DNA from: Pseudomonas furukawaii
GTDB lineage: Bacteria > Pseudomonadota > Gammaproteobacteria > Pseudomonadales > Pseudomonadaceae
NCBI RefSeq assembly: GCF_002355475.1
Contig: NZ_AP014862.1
Coordinates: forward strand, 2,480,001 to 2,544,000
Reading direction: 5' to 3'
DNA: 64,000 nucleotides
Positions within the stretch are counted from its first letter, which is position 1. The number at the start of each line of letters is the position of its first letter. The position numbers were made by a program, and so were the translations under genes. Of the stretch, positions 21,572 through 34,283 are shown in pieces. The notes under the pieces are model-generated. The model saw nothing but the letters and a program-made list of their open reading frames with translations. It searched no databases and was not told the origin of the DNA.

Positions 21572-22750
21572 ATGCAAGACGTCGTCATAGTCGCCGCCAC
21601 CCGCACAGCCATCGGCAGCTTCCAGGGCAGCCTGGCCAACATCCCGGCACCGGAGCTGGGCGCGGCGGTGATCCGCCAGCTGCTGGCCCAGACCGGCCTT
21701 GCCGGCGAGCAGGTCGATGAAGTCATCCTCGGCCAGGTGCTCACCGCGGGCAGCGGCCAGAACCCGGCGCGCCAGGCCGCCATCCTCGCCGGCCTGCCCC
21801 ACGCCGTGCCGGCCCTCACCCTGAACAAGGTCTGCGGCTCCGGCCTCAAGGCCCTGCACCTGGGCGCCCAGGCCATCCGCTGCGGCGACGCCGAGGTGAT
21901 CATCGCCGGTGGCCAGGAGAACATGAGCCTCGCCCCCTACGTCATGCCCGGCGCCCGCACCGGCCTGCGCATGGGCCACGCCAAGCTGGTGGACACCATG
22001 ATCCAGGACGGCCTCTGGGACGCCTTCAACGACTACCACATGGGCATCACCGCCGAGAACCTGGTGGAGAAGTACGGCATCGGCCGCGAGCAGCAGGACG
22101 CCTTCGCCGCCGCCTCCCAGCAGAAGGCCTGCGCCGCCATCGAGGCCGGCCGCTTCAATGACGAGATCACCCCGATCCTGATCCCGCAGAAGAAGGGCGA
22201 GCCGCTCGCCTTCGCCACCGACGAGCAGCCCCGCGCCGGCACCACCGCAGAAGCCCTGGCCAAGCTCAAACCGGCGTTCAAGAAGGACGGCAGCGTCACC
22301 GCCGGCAACGCCTCCAGCCTCAACGACGGCGCCGCCGCCGTGCTGCTGATGAGTGCCGCGAAGGCCAAGTCCCTGGGCCTGCCGGTGCTGGCGCGCATCG
22401 CCGGCTACGCAAACGCCGGCGTCGACCCGGCGATCATGGGCATCGCTCCGGTCTCCGCCACCCGCCGCTGCCTGGAGAAGGCCGGCTGGAGCCTCCAGGA
22501 CCTGGACCTGATCGAAGCCAACGAAGCCTTCGCCGCCCAGGCCCTGTCCGTGGGCCAGGAGCTGGGCTGGGACGCTGGCAAGGTCAACGTCAACGGCGGC
22601 GCCATCGCCCTCGGCCACCCCATCGGCGCCTCCGGCTGCCGCGTGCTGGTGACCCTGCTGCACGAGATGATCAAGCGCGACGCGAAGAAGGGCCTCGCCA
22701 CCCTCTGCATCGGCGGCGGACAGGGCGTGGCCCTGGCCATCGAACGCTGA
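21572..22750 (+). CDS. atoB: Acetyl-CoA acetyltransferase (thiolase)
   Basis: The 392-residue thiolase starts at ATG 21572 after CAGGAG. The acyl-accepting cysteine is C88 in [17 protein letters not shown]; the second site is [25 protein letters not shown], and the C-terminal cysteine lies in [15 protein letters not shown]. It splits acetoacetyl-CoA into two acetyl-CoA, finishing leucine and ketone-body degradation begun by the liu and dhc enzymes. The gap before the gene holds a copy of a common Pseudomonas intergenic repeat (CAGGATGGGTT...GATACCCGTC). A REP pair begins 41 bases after the stop. Confidence 0.95.
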   Translation: MQDVVIVAATRTAIGSFQGSLANIPAPELGAAVIRQLLAQTGLAGEQVDEVILGQVLTAGSGQNPARQAAILAGLPHAVPALTLNKVCGSGLKALHLGAQAIRCGDAEVIIAGGQENMSLAPYVMPGARTGLRMGHAKLVDTMIQDGLWDAFNDYHMGITAENLVEKYGIGREQQDAFAAASQQKACAAIEAGRFNDEITPILIPQKKGEPLAFATDEQPRAGTTAEALAKLKPAFKKDGSVTAGNASSLNDGAAAVLLMSAAKAKSLGLPVLARIAGYANAGVDPAIMGIAPVSATRRCLEKAGWSLQDLDLIEANEAFAAQALSVGQELGWDAGKVNVNGGAIALGHPIGASGCRVLVTLLHEMIKRDAKKGLATLCIGGGQGVALAIER

Positions 22751-22791
22751 TCCCGCTCTGAACGACAACGCCGGCCCTGGGCCGGACAGGG

Positions 22792-22861
22792 GCCACCTTC
22801 ATTGTAGGAGCGAGCTTGCTCGCGAACCGCCTTCCGTTCGCGAGCGAGCTCGCTCCTACAG
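22792..22861. repeat. REP pair, left copy of a 70-bp direct repeat
   Basis: GCCACCTTCATTGTAGGAGC leads into two inverted REP units (GTAGGAGCGAGCTTGCTCGCG and its complement) separated by AACCGCCTTCCGTT. An almost identical segment lies at 24768-24836 in the same orientation, so the two copies bracket the frameshifted ABC transporter gene. Its right edge overlaps the 3' end of that gene. Confidence 0.9.
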
Positions 22862-24497
22862 CGCGATCACCTCGTCCGCTATGGCCCTGGGAGCCTCCCG
22901 GTGCGTGATCATGATCAGGGTGCCCACCCTGGATCTCAGGAGCGCCAGTACCCGGGACTCGGTTTCGCCATCCAGTGCCGAAGTCGGCTCATCCAGAATC
23001 ATCACCTCTTTCCTGCGGATCAGGGCCCTGGCGATGGCGATACGCTGACGCTCGCCACCTGAGAGCTGCCGAGCCTCGCTCCCCAGGACCCTGTCCAGGG
23101 GACTGGAGCCGTCTTCGCAGGTGAAATCGAGGCTCAGGGCATCGAGAATGGACAGCAGCTCTCCATCAGCCGCCGGCTCCTCGGTGCCGTAGAGCAGGTT
23201 ATCTCGCAGGGTCCCCAGGAAAACGAACGGATCCTGCGATACGACGCTGACGCGATTCAGGATGGTTGTCGGCGAGAGCCGGGCCACTTCCGCCCCCCGT
23301 GAAGCTGATCATTCCGTCGTAGCCGCGACTCAATCCGAGCAGGGCGTTGATAAGGGTCGTCTTGCCGCTGCCGGTGGGGCCGCAGACCGCATAGGTCTTT
23401 CCGATCTCAATCCTGAAGCTCAGCGACGCGCCTTTGCTCGTCCTGTAGGAGCGGACGTCGAACAGGATGCTTTCATCCTCGATACGTGCCGACCCGGTAT
23501 CCGTGTTCGCGAGGTCGACATACTTCAGGCCTGACTCAAGGGCCAGATAGTCGCGTTTCAGGCCAACCAGGGAGCTGGCGACAACCGCAAACGGCGTCGT
23601 CAGCTGGACCACATAGGAGGCGACCATGACAAAGTCGCCCACTCCGAATATCCCTAGGATCGTCATATGCGAAGACGCCAGCGTAAAACTGAGCAGTACC
23701 AGGCCAATGGCGACGACCTGGGTACCCAGCAGGACTGCCGTCCTGGTATTCGCGCCGAACAGGGCGGTGGCGTATCGATTGATGATGGGCCTGAGCTTCC
23801 GCGACTCCTTCTCCGCAGACAGGTTGATGCTGATCTCGAGGTTGGCGTCCAGTTTCTCCACCAGGAATGCCGATAGCTCGTTCGTCGCTTCGAAGGTTCT
23901 CTGATAAACATCCCGTGTTTGCTGAGATACCCAGAGTGCAACACAGAACAGACCGACCATTGCGAGGAGAAAGAGCACGGAGAACAGTGCGCTGGTCGCA
24001 TTCCAGAGAATCAGGAACACAAAGACAAACTCGAACAGCATTGGCGTCAATGTCCAGAAAACCGTCTGGTTGATCTGGCCGAAGCTGCTCATCGACCGGT
24101 CGAAGTCCGAAAGGACTTCACCTTTGGAAAGGGCCTGGCGCTGGTGAAAGGGAATGCTGAGCAGGCACTTGAACAGCGTGCGATAGAAGGCAGTGTCGCA
24201 GCGAACCATCACATGGGATGTCGCGATGCTCTTGAGCCACTCCATAGCGTTGCAGACCGTCCATGAGCACGCATAAGCCGCCACGAACAGGAAGACGGTA
24301 ACCGCTTCGGCATCGGTTCGGCTCAGCAGGTCGGCGGCCTCCCGCAAGAGGAGTGGAACCAGCGCACTGAGGAAGGAAAGCAGCAGCGTGGCCAGGAACA
24401 CCAGACAGAAGTCTCTCCCGAAGGTCGAGTATCCCTCTCGTACCATTCTCAGGGCCCTGGCATAGGGAATCGCGAAGTCATCGCGGAGCGCTTTCAT
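22856..24497 (-). pseudogene. ABC exporter half-transporter (TMD-NBD), frameshifted and 3'-truncated
   Basis: Two overlapping frames form one gene of about 540 residues. The first (24497 down to about 23290) has six membrane segments and Walker A GPTGSGKTT; the second (to 22856) has Q-loop SVVSQDPFVF, signature LSGGERQR, Walker B VMILDEPTSALDG and H-loop ITHRE. They join perfectly if one base is removed from the run of six C at 23293-23298 (plus strand), giving FTGAEVARLSPTTILNRVSVVSQDP. The last residues ADEVIAL run into the REP pair, which supplies the TAG stop, so the usual C-terminal strands are missing. GC content is visibly lower than in the flanking liu/ato genes. The frameshift could be genuine decay or a homopolymer sequencing error. 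Confidence 0.85.
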
Positions 24498-24767
24498 CGG
24501 ATTGGCCGTCCCGAACTCAAAGGATGAAAACCGGCCGCGCAGAGCGGGCCTTTGGTAGCGGCGATACCTGCAAGGCAGGTCAGCGGCTGGAGAGTGTCGG
24601 TTTGGGCTGGGACCAGTTAAAGGCGTGTGCCGTCGATTCGGATCAGTCAGGGTTAAGACTTCGAGTCTTCGGAGTATCGGGGTGGGGGATTCCTACAGGG
24701 CAGGTCCGCGAGCCTGCTCCGCCGAGCCGTTCCGCTTCGCGGGACGAGCTGGAACGAATCGCCAGGT
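24498..24767. other. Non-coding segment inside the inserted block
   Basis: These 270 bases precede the ABC transporter gene (transcribed leftwards). No coding frame is convincing. They belong to the same block bounded by the two REP-containing direct repeats and probably contain the promoter or remnants of the imported DNA. Confidence 0.5.
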
Positions 24768-24836
24768 GCCACCTTCATCGTAGGAGCGAGCGTGCTCGCG
24801 AACCGGTTTCCGTTCGCGAGCGAGTTCGCCTACAGG
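24768..24836. repeat. REP pair, right copy of the 70-bp direct repeat
   Basis: Starting at GCCACCTTCAT, this copy matches 22792-22861 except for scattered substitutions and a two-base deletion (GAGTTCGCCTACA against GAGCTCGCTCCTACA). It ends four bases before the stop of liuE. The shared non-REP leader GCCACCTTCAT shows that more than a REP has been duplicated. Confidence 0.88.
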
Positions 24837-24839
24837 AGG

Positions 24840-25745
24840 TCAGCCAGCGCGTGCCAGGATCGCACGGGCCACGCGGGAGCCGTTGTCCTTGCCGAGCACA
24901 GCGCAGATGCGCTGGCCGGCGGCGGCGAGTTTGTCGAGGTCGATGCCCGTCTCGATGCCGAGGCCGTTCATCAGGTAGAGCACATCCTCGGTGGCGACGT
25001 TGCCGGTGGCGCCCTTGGCGTAGGGGCAACCGCCGAGGCCGGCGACCGAGCTGTCGAACACGCTGATGCCTTCCAGCAGGCTGGCGTAGATGTTCGCCAC
25101 GGCCTGGCCGTAGGTGTCGTGGAAGTGGCCGGCCAGCTTGTCACGGGGGACCTGGGCGCCCACCACCTCGAACAGGTGGCGGGTGGCGCCGGCGTTGCCG
25201 GTGCCGATGGTGTCGCCCAGGGACACCTCGTAGCAGCCCATGGCGAAGAGTTCGGCGGCGACAGCGGCGACCTGTTCGGCCGGCACCTCGCCCTCGTAGG
25301 GGCAGCCCAGCACGCAGGAAACGTAGCCCCGCACGCTGATGCCCTGGGCCCTGGCGGCCTCCACCACGGGCACGAAGCGCGCCAGGCTCTCGGCGATGGA
25401 GCAGTTGATGTTCTTCTGCGAGAAGGCCTCGGAGGCGGCGGCGAACACCGCGACCTCCTTGACGCCGGCTTCCAGGGCCGCTTCGAAACCCTTCATGTTC
25501 GGTGCCAGGGCGGCGTAGGTGACGCCCGGCTTGCGCTGGATCTGCGCGAAGACCTCGGCGGAGCCGGCCATCTGCGGCACCCATTTGGGCGACACGAAGC
25601 TGCCCACCTCGACGTAGCCGAGGCCGGCGGCGGTCAGGTCGTCCACCAGGCGCACCTTGTCGGCGACGCTGATGGGCTGCTTCTCGTTCTGCAGGCCGTC
25701 GCGGGGGCCGACTTCGACCAGGCGGACCTTCTTGGGAATCGTCAT
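24840..25745 (-). CDS. liuE: Hydroxymethylglutaryl-CoA lyase
   Basis: From ATG 25745 (MTIPKKVRLVEVGPRDGLQNEKQPI) the product has 301 residues, the LiuE size. It is a TIM-barrel HMGL-like enzyme: GPRDGLQNE carries metal and substrate ligands, HFHDTYGQA the metal histidines, and GLGGCPYAKGATGNVATED the catalytic cysteine loop. It cleaves HMG-CoA to acetoacetate and acetyl-CoA, the last step of the liu pathway. It is separated from liuD by about 210 bases of repeat-like sequence, so it may have partly independent expression. Confidence 0.95.
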   Translation of the reverse strand: MTIPKKVRLVEVGPRDGLQNEKQPISVADKVRLVDDLTAAGLGYVEVGSFVSPKWVPQMAGSAEVFAQIQRKPGVTYAALAPNMKGFEAALEAGVKEVAVFAAASEAFSQKNINCSIAESLARFVPVVEAARAQGISVRGYVSCVLGCPYEGEVPAEQVAAVAAELFAMGCYEVSLGDTIGTGNAGATRHLFEVVGAQVPRDKLAGHFHDTYGQAVANIYASLLEGISVFDSSVAGLGGCPYAKGATGNVATEDVLYLMNGLGIETGIDLDKLAAAGQRICAVLGKDNGSRVARAILARAG

Positions 25746-25785
25746 TGCGTCATCTCTCGGATTCATGGGGGTCAGGGCGTGATGG

Positions 25786-25955
25786 TATTCGCTTCGCTCG
25801 CGGAACGCCGCCCGACCCATCCTGCGGGTTTCGGACCTCGTCCCGGCGTAGGGTGGGCATCGCTTTTCATGTCCACCAGCGGTGCCGAGCCGGGCCAGGT
25901 GGGTGGCTGTACAGAGCGACATCCACCCTACGAAAGCGGTCCCCTTGCGGCTGTA
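25786..25955. repeat. Pseudomonas-type intergenic repeats between liuE and liuD
   Basis: The gap carries inverted pieces of a common Pseudomonas intergenic repeat: CGACCCATCCTGCGGG, GTAGGGTGGGCATCGCTTTTC and ACAGAGCGACATCCACCCTA. The last two can pair with each other. No gene is present. Confidence 0.6.
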
Positions 25956-25956
25956 C

Positions 25957-27900
25957 TCAGGCCTCGTCCAGCTCCACCAGCGCGGTGCCTTCGTTGACCA
26001 GTTCGCCTTCGCTGCAATACAGCGCCTTGACCACGCCGGCATGGGGCGCGCGGATGCTGTGCTCCATCTTCATGGCCTCCAGTACCACCAGGGCGGTGCC
26101 GGCGTCCACGCTCTGGCCGGCTTCCACCAGCACGCGCACGATACTGCCGTTCATGGGCGCCGTCAGCCCGCCGTGGTGGGCGTGGCTGGCTTCCACGTCC
26201 TCGATGGGGTCGACGCGGGTGACGGTGTGCAGCGAGCCGTCCCATTCCAGGTAGAGCGTCTCGCCCCGGCGGGTGGCCAGCAACTGGCGACGCACGCCGT
26301 CCAGTTCCAGGGTCAGGCGTTCGCCGGCGAGGTGGATCGGGCTCTTGGCCGGGCCGCGCAGGCGCACGACCTGGCGCTCCTCGCCGCAGGCCAGGTGCAG
26401 GTCGGTCTCGCGGGGCAGGCCCGCGCGCCAGCCACTGTTGCCGCTCCAGGGGGAATGCGGGTCGTCGCTGCGCACCCGGGCGGCATCGCCCTGGCGGAAG
26501 GCTTCGGCGGCCACCTGCCAGAAAGCGTCGGGCAGGGCGGCGGAGGCGGGGAGCAACTGCGCCTGGTGACGTTCGATGAAGCCGGTGTCCAGCTCGGCGT
26601 CGGCGAAGGCCGGATGGGCCAGCACGCGGCGGAGGAAGGCGAGGTTGGTGCGGAAACCGCCCACTGCGGTCTCCGCCAGCATGGCCAGCAGGCGCTGGCG
26701 GGCTTCCTCGCGGTTCTCGCCCCAGGCGATCAGCTTGGCCAGCATGGGGTCGTAGAAGGGCGACACGTCGTCCCCTTCGGCCACGCCGCTGTCCACCCGG
26801 CGGCCTTCGCCCGGCGCGGCCTCGCGGTACAGGTCCAGGTGGCCGCTGGCGGGCAGGAAGCCGCCTTCGGGGTCTTCGGCGTAGAGGCGCACTTCGATGG
26901 CGTGTCCATTGAGCGGCACCTGTTCCTGGGTGATGGGCAGCGCCTCGCCACGGGCGACGCGGATTTGCCAGGCCACCAGGTCGAGGCCGGTGATGGCCTC
27001 GGTGACCGGGTGTTCCACCTGCAGGCGGGTGTTCATCTCCATGAAGTAGAAGTCGCCGCGCTCGTCCAGCAGGAACTCCACGGTGCCGGCGCCCACGTAG
27101 CCGATGGCCTGGGCCGCGCGCACGGCGGCTTCGCCCATGGCCCGGCGCAGGTCCGGCGAAAGGCCGGGGGCGGGGGCTTCCTCCACCACCTTCTGGTGGC
27201 GGCGCTGGATGGAGCAGTCGCGCTCGTTCAGGTACAGGCAATTGCCGTGGCGGTCGGCGAAGACCTGGATTTCCACATGGCGCGGCTTGAGGACGTATTT
27301 TTCCACCAGCATCCGCGCGTCGCCGAAGGCGGCCTGGGCTTCGCGCTGGGCGGAGGAGAGCGCCTCGGCCAGGTCGGCCTCGCGTTCCACCACCTTCATG
27401 CCCTTGCCGCCGCCACCGGCGGCGGCCTTCAGCAGCACCGGGTAGCCGATGCGCTCGGCGGCGGCACGGAAGGTCTCCAGGGCCTGGTCCTCGCCGTGGT
27501 AGCCGGGCACCAGCGGCACGCCGGCTTCCTCCATCAGCGCCTTGGCGGCGGACTTGCTGCCCATGGCGTCGATGGCGCTGGCCGGCGGGCCGAGGAAGAC
27601 CAGCCCGGCCTCGGCGATGGCGCGGGCGAAGCCGGCATTCTCCGAGAGGAAGCCGTAACCGGGGTGGATGGCCTGGGCGCCGCTGGCCTTGGCGGCGGCG
27701 ATCAGCTTGTCCACCAGCAGGTAGCTTTCCGCCGGCTTGGCGCCGCCGAGGTTGATGGCCATGTCCGCCTCGCGCACGTGGCGGGCGTTACGGTCGATTT
27801 CGCTGTGGACGGCGACGGTGCGGATGCCCAGCGCCTTGGCGGTGCGCATTACCCGGCAGGCGATCTCGCCACGGTTGGCGATCAGCAAGGTGGTGATCAT
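25957..27900 (-). CDS. liuD: Methylcrotonyl-CoA carboxylase, biotin-carrying alpha subunit
   Basis: A 647-residue biotin-dependent subunit. The biotin carboxylase domain begins MITTLLIANRGEIACRVMRTAKALGIRTVAVHSEIDRNARHV, has the ATP-grasp loop KAAAGGGGKGMKVV and the EMNTRLQVEHPVTE motif; the C-terminal biotinyl domain has VLEAMKMEHSIRAP with the modified lysine. I chose the start at 27900, eight bases from AGGAG; an ATG at 27906 overlapping the liuC stop is an alternative. With LiuB it carboxylates 3-methylcrotonyl-CoA. Confidence 0.95.
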   Translation of the reverse strand: MITTLLIANRGEIACRVMRTAKALGIRTVAVHSEIDRNARHVREADMAINLGGAKPAESYLLVDKLIAAAKASGAQAIHPGYGFLSENAGFARAIAEAGLVFLGPPASAIDAMGSKSAAKALMEEAGVPLVPGYHGEDQALETFRAAAERIGYPVLLKAAAGGGGKGMKVVEREADLAEALSSAQREAQAAFGDARMLVEKYVLKPRHVEIQVFADRHGNCLYLNERDCSIQRRHQKVVEEAPAPGLSPDLRRAMGEAAVRAAQAIGYVGAGTVEFLLDERGDFYFMEMNTRLQVEHPVTEAITGLDLVAWQIRVARGEALPITQEQVPLNGHAIEVRLYAEDPEGGFLPASGHLDLYREAAPGEGRRVDSGVAEGDDVSPFYDPMLAKLIAWGENREEARQRLLAMLAETAVGGFRTNLAFLRRVLAHPAFADAELDTGFIERHQAQLLPASAALPDAFWQVAAEAFRQGDAARVRSDDPHSPWSGNSGWRAGLPRETDLHLACGEERQVVRLRGPAKSPIHLAGERLTLELDGVRRQLLATRRGETLYLEWDGSLHTVTRVDPIEDVEASHAHHGGLTAPMNGSIVRVLVEAGQSVDAGTALVVLEAMKMEHSIRAPHAGVVKALYCSEGELVNEGTALVELDEA

Positions 27901-27902
27901 GG

Positions 27903-28697
27903 TCATTGCTCCTGCCAGGACGGTTTGCGTTTCTCCAGGAAGGCGTTCAGTCCTTCCTGGCCTTCGGGGCTCACGCGGATGCGGGCGATGGCGTTTTCCG
28001 TGTAGCGGCGCAGGTTGGGGCTGAGCACGCCGCTGCCCACTTCCCGCAGCAGGTCCTTGCTGGTGCGCATGGCCTGGGGGCTGTTCAGCAGCAGGTTGGC
28101 GGTCCAGCTTTCCACCGCCTGGTCCAGTTCCTCGGCCGGGTAGCACTCGGCCAGGAGGCCCAGTTCGCGGGCGCGCTCGCCGTTGAAACGCTCGGCGGTG
28201 AGTGCGTAGCGGCGCGCGGCGCGCTCGCCGATGGCCTGGACCACGAAGGGGCTGATCACCGCTGGCGCGAGGCCGATGCGCACTTCCGACAGGGAGAACT
28301 GCGCGTCGATGGCGCCGATGGCCATGTCGCAGCAGCTGATCAGGCCCAGGGCGCCGCCGAAGGCCGCGCCCTGCACCACGGCCAGCGTGGGCACCTTGAG
28401 GTGGTAGAGGTTGTACATCAGCTCGGCCAGCTCACGGGCGTCGTCGAGGTTGGCGTTGTAGTCCAGGCGCGCGGACTCCTGCATCCAGGCCAGGTCGGCC
28501 CCGGCGGAGAAGTGGCGGCCACGGCCACGGAGGATGAGGAAGCGCACCTGGCCGTGATCCTTGACGGCGTCCAGGGCGAGGATCAGCTCGCGGATCATGC
28601 CGGCGTTGAAGGCGTTGTTCTTGTCCGGACGGTTCAGCCAGAGGGTGGCGACGCCGTTGGTGGCGATGTCCAGTTGCAGCGTTGTGAAGTCGGTCAT
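27903..28697 (-). CDS. liuC: Methylglutaconyl-CoA hydratase
   Basis: The 264-residue crotonase-family enzyme hydrates 3-methylglutaconyl-CoA to HMG-CoA. The oxyanion-hole loops are LRGRGRHFSAGADLAWMQE and VVQGAAFGGALGLISCCDMAIG; SLSEVRIGLAPAVISPFVV follows as expected for the family. It abuts liuD, as in the P. aeruginosa liu operon. The C-terminal PNLRRYTENAIARIRVSPEGQEGLNAFLEKRKPSW is standard for bacterial hydratases of this step. Confidence 0.94.
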   Translation of the reverse strand: MTDFTTLQLDIATNGVATLWLNRPDKNNAFNAGMIRELILALDAVKDHGQVRFLILRGRGRHFSAGADLAWMQESARLDYNANLDDARELAELMYNLYHLKVPTLAVVQGAAFGGALGLISCCDMAIGAIDAQFSLSEVRIGLAPAVISPFVVQAIGERAARRYALTAERFNGERARELGLLAECYPAEELDQAVESWTANLLLNSPQAMRTSKDLLREVGSGVLSPNLRRYTENAIARIRVSPEGQEGLNAFLEKRKPSWQEQ

Positions 28698-28808
28698 ATC
28701 GGCTCCGGGGCAAACGTTTTGACTCTCTCTTCCTTCGGGACAGGGTCGGAGTGAGGGAGGCGCCAGGCATCCCTCACCCCCAGCCCCTCTCCCAGGGGGA
28801 GAGGAGAG

Positions 28809-30416
<1,608 letters not shown>

Positions 30417-30451
30417 CTGGCGCGCTCCGTCGAATGTCTGTGCGCCTTCTT

Positions 30452-30505
30452 CGTAGGAGCGGGCTTGCCCGCGAAAAGAGCTTCGCCAGCAAGCTGGCTC
30501 CTACA
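30452..30505. repeat. REP pair between liuB and liuA
   Basis: Two inverted REP-like units: GTAGGAGCGGGCTTGCCCGCG and CCAGCAAGCTGGCTCCTAC. They sit inside the liu operon and may stabilise or attenuate the transcript. Confidence 0.8.
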
Positions 30506-30520
30506 AGTGGGGCAGGGCGA

Positions 30521-31684
30521 TCAGCGGGTTTCGTTGAACAGCTCGCGGCCGATCAGCATGCGGCGGATCTCGCTGGTGCCGGCGCCGATCTCGTAGAGCT
30601 TGGCGTCGCGCAGCAGGCGGCCGGTGGGGAACTCGTTGATGTAGCCGTTGCCGCCGAGGATCTGGATGGCTTCCAGGGCCATCTGGGTGGCGCGCTCGGC
30701 GGTGTAGAGGATCACCCCGGCGGCGTCCTTGCGGGTGGTCTCGCCACGGTCGCAGGCCTGGGCCACGGCGTAGAGGTAGGCGCGGCTGGCGGCCAGCTGG
30801 GTGTACATGTCGGCCACCTTGCCCTGGATGAACTGGAACTCGCCGATGCTCTGGCCGAACTGCTTGCGGTCGTGGATGTAGGGCACCACCACGTCCAGGC
30901 AGGCCTGCATGATGCCCACCGGGCCGCCGGCCAGCACCACGCGCTCGTAGTCCAGGCCGCTCATCAGCACCTTCACGCCGCCGTTCACCGCGCCGAGGAC
31001 GTTCTCCTCCGGCACTTCCACGTCATCGAAGAACAGTTCGCAGGTGTTGGAGCCGCGCATGCCGAGCTTGTCGAACTTGTTGCCCCGGCTGAAGCCCTTC
31101 CAGTCGCGCTCGACGATGAAGGCGGTGATGCCGTGGGGGCCCTTGTCCAGGTCGGTCTTGGCGTAGATCACGTAGGTATTGGCGTCGGGGCCGTTGGTGA
31201 TCCAGGTCTTGCTGCCGTTGAGGACGAAGCGGTCGCCCTTCCTTTCGGCGCGCAGCTTCATGGACACCACGTCGGAGCCGGCGTTGGGCTCGCTCATGGC
31301 CAGGGCGCCGACGTGTTCGCCGCTGATCAGCTTGGGCAGGTACTTCAGCTTCTGCTCATGGGTGCCGTTGCGCTTGATCTGGTTGACGCACAGGTTGGAG
31401 TGGGCGCCATAGGACAGGGCCACCGAGGCCGAGGCGCGGCTGATCTCTTCCATGGCGATGACGTGGGCCAGGTAGCCCAGGCCCGCGCCGCCGTATTCCT
31501 CGCCCACGGTCACGCCCAGGAGGCCCATGTCGCCGAACTTCTTCCACATGTCCATGGGGAAGGCGTTCTCGCTGTCGATCTCGGCGGCGCGGGGGGCCAG
31601 TTCGGCGGCGACGAAGGCTTGCACCTGCTCGCGCAGCATGTCGATGGTCTCGCCGAGGGCGAAGTTCAGGCTCGAGTAAGTCAT
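30521..31684 (-). CDS. liuA: Isovaleryl-CoA dehydrogenase
   Basis: A 387-residue FAD acyl-CoA dehydrogenase. The catalytic glutamate typical of isovaleryl-CoA dehydrogenases lies in [20 protein letters not shown], rather than the C-terminal position of medium-chain enzymes. [39 protein letters not shown] and [21 protein letters not shown] are further marks. It oxidises isovaleryl-CoA to 3-methylcrotonyl-CoA, passing electrons to ETF. It is the first structural gene after liuR, 37 bases downstream. Confidence 0.96.
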   Translation of the reverse strand: MTYSSLNFALGETIDMLREQVQAFVAAELAPRAAEIDSENAFPMDMWKKFGDMGLLGVTVGEEYGGAGLGYLAHVIAMEEISRASASVALSYGAHSNLCVNQIKRNGTHEQKLKYLPKLISGEHVGALAMSEPNAGSDVVSMKLRAERKGDRFVLNGSKTWITNGPDANTYVIYAKTDLDKGPHGITAFIVERDWKGFSRGNKFDKLGMRGSNTCELFFDDVEVPEENVLGAVNGGVKVLMSGLDYERVVLAGGPVGIMQACLDVVVPYIHDRKQFGQSIGEFQFIQGKVADMYTQLAASRAYLYAVAQACDRGETTRKDAAGVILYTAERATQMALEAIQILGGNGYINEFPTGRLLRDAKLYEIGAGTSEIRRMLIGRELFNETR

Positions 31685-31721
31685 GGTTCCACCTGTGCTT
31701 GTGATTGTCGGAGGAGGGGGA

Positions 31722-32120
31722 TCAGGCGTTGACGCCCTGTTTGCGTTCGGTTTCGGCCAGGGCCGCCAGGCAGCGTTCCTCGGCCGTATCCAGTTCCAGC
31801 TGCATCTGCTGGATATCCAGCAACTGCTGCTCCAGCTGCGCGCGGCGCTCGGCGATCTTCGAGAGGAAGGTATCGAGCTGCTTGCGGTTGCCGCTGCTGG
31901 GGTCGTAGAGGTCGATCAGTTCCTTGCACTCGGCCAGGGAGAAGCCGATGCGCTTGCCCCGCAGGATGAGCTTCAGGGCCACCAGGTCCTTGGGCCGGTA
32001 GATGCGTTCCTGGCCCCGGCGCTCCGGGCTGAGCATGCCTTGCTCTTCATAGAAGCGGATGGCGCGGGTGGTGACATCCAGTTCGCGGGCCAGATCGGAA
32101 ATGCTGTAGGTCGTGGACAT
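31722..32120 (-). CDS. liuR: MerR-family regulator of the liu operon
   Basis: The 132-residue protein has the MerR winged helix ([69 protein letters not shown]) and a C-terminal coiled coil (about residues 75-125). The lack of conserved metal-binding cysteines fits a metabolite sensor. LiuR is known to control liuABCDE in Pseudomonas. It is the first gene of the operon, with a near-perfect palindrome just upstream, so it probably regulates itself. Confidence 0.95.
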   Translation of the reverse strand: MSTTYSISDLARELDVTTRAIRFYEEQGMLSPERRGQERIYRPKDLVALKLILRGKRIGFSLAECKELIDLYDPSSGNRKQLDTFLSKIAERRAQLEQQLLDIQQMQLELDTAEERCLAALAETERKQGVNA

Positions 32121-32144
32121 GGTTGGGCCGTCGCTGTGTTTACC

Positions 32145-32160
32145 TTTACGTTAACGTAAA
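32145..32160. promoter_or_regulatory. LiuR operator candidate, perfect 16-bp palindrome
   Basis: TTTACGTTAACGTAAA is a perfect 16-bp palindrome 25 bases upstream of the liuR start. MerR proteins bind dyads in the spacer of an over-long promoter, and TTTACGTTAACGTAAA resembles the operators described for MerR regulators of branched-chain acyl-CoA pathways. It lies in the 221-base gap shared with the divergent sigma-54-type activator. Confidence 0.75.
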
Positions 32161-32341
32161 CCTGTGCGAACCTCAGTGTCAACCACGTCGAGCGGGGGTG
32201 GGGAGGCGGCCGGGATGGCCTGATACTTGCTGCCCGCAGGGAGAATCGGCCCGCCCTTTACGGACGCGGGCCGGGGGTGTAGACATTCAGGGCGTGGTGC
32301 TTGGCCACCGGCCGCCGCCGGGGCCCACGCGGGAGCGAGAG

Positions 32342-34243
<1,902 letters not shown>

Positions 34244-34283
34244 GCCGTCCCACGATGAACCTGCAGTTCCCGGCGACGATTCA

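Noticed and set aside
22801-22860. CRISPR-like repeat
   Set aside because: The recurring GTAGGAGCGAGC palindromes are dispersed REP units without regular spacers or cas genes.
25786-25955. Small gene between liuE and liuD
   Set aside because: The open stretches are made of known-type intergenic repeats that pair with one another; no ribosome site or protein-like text.
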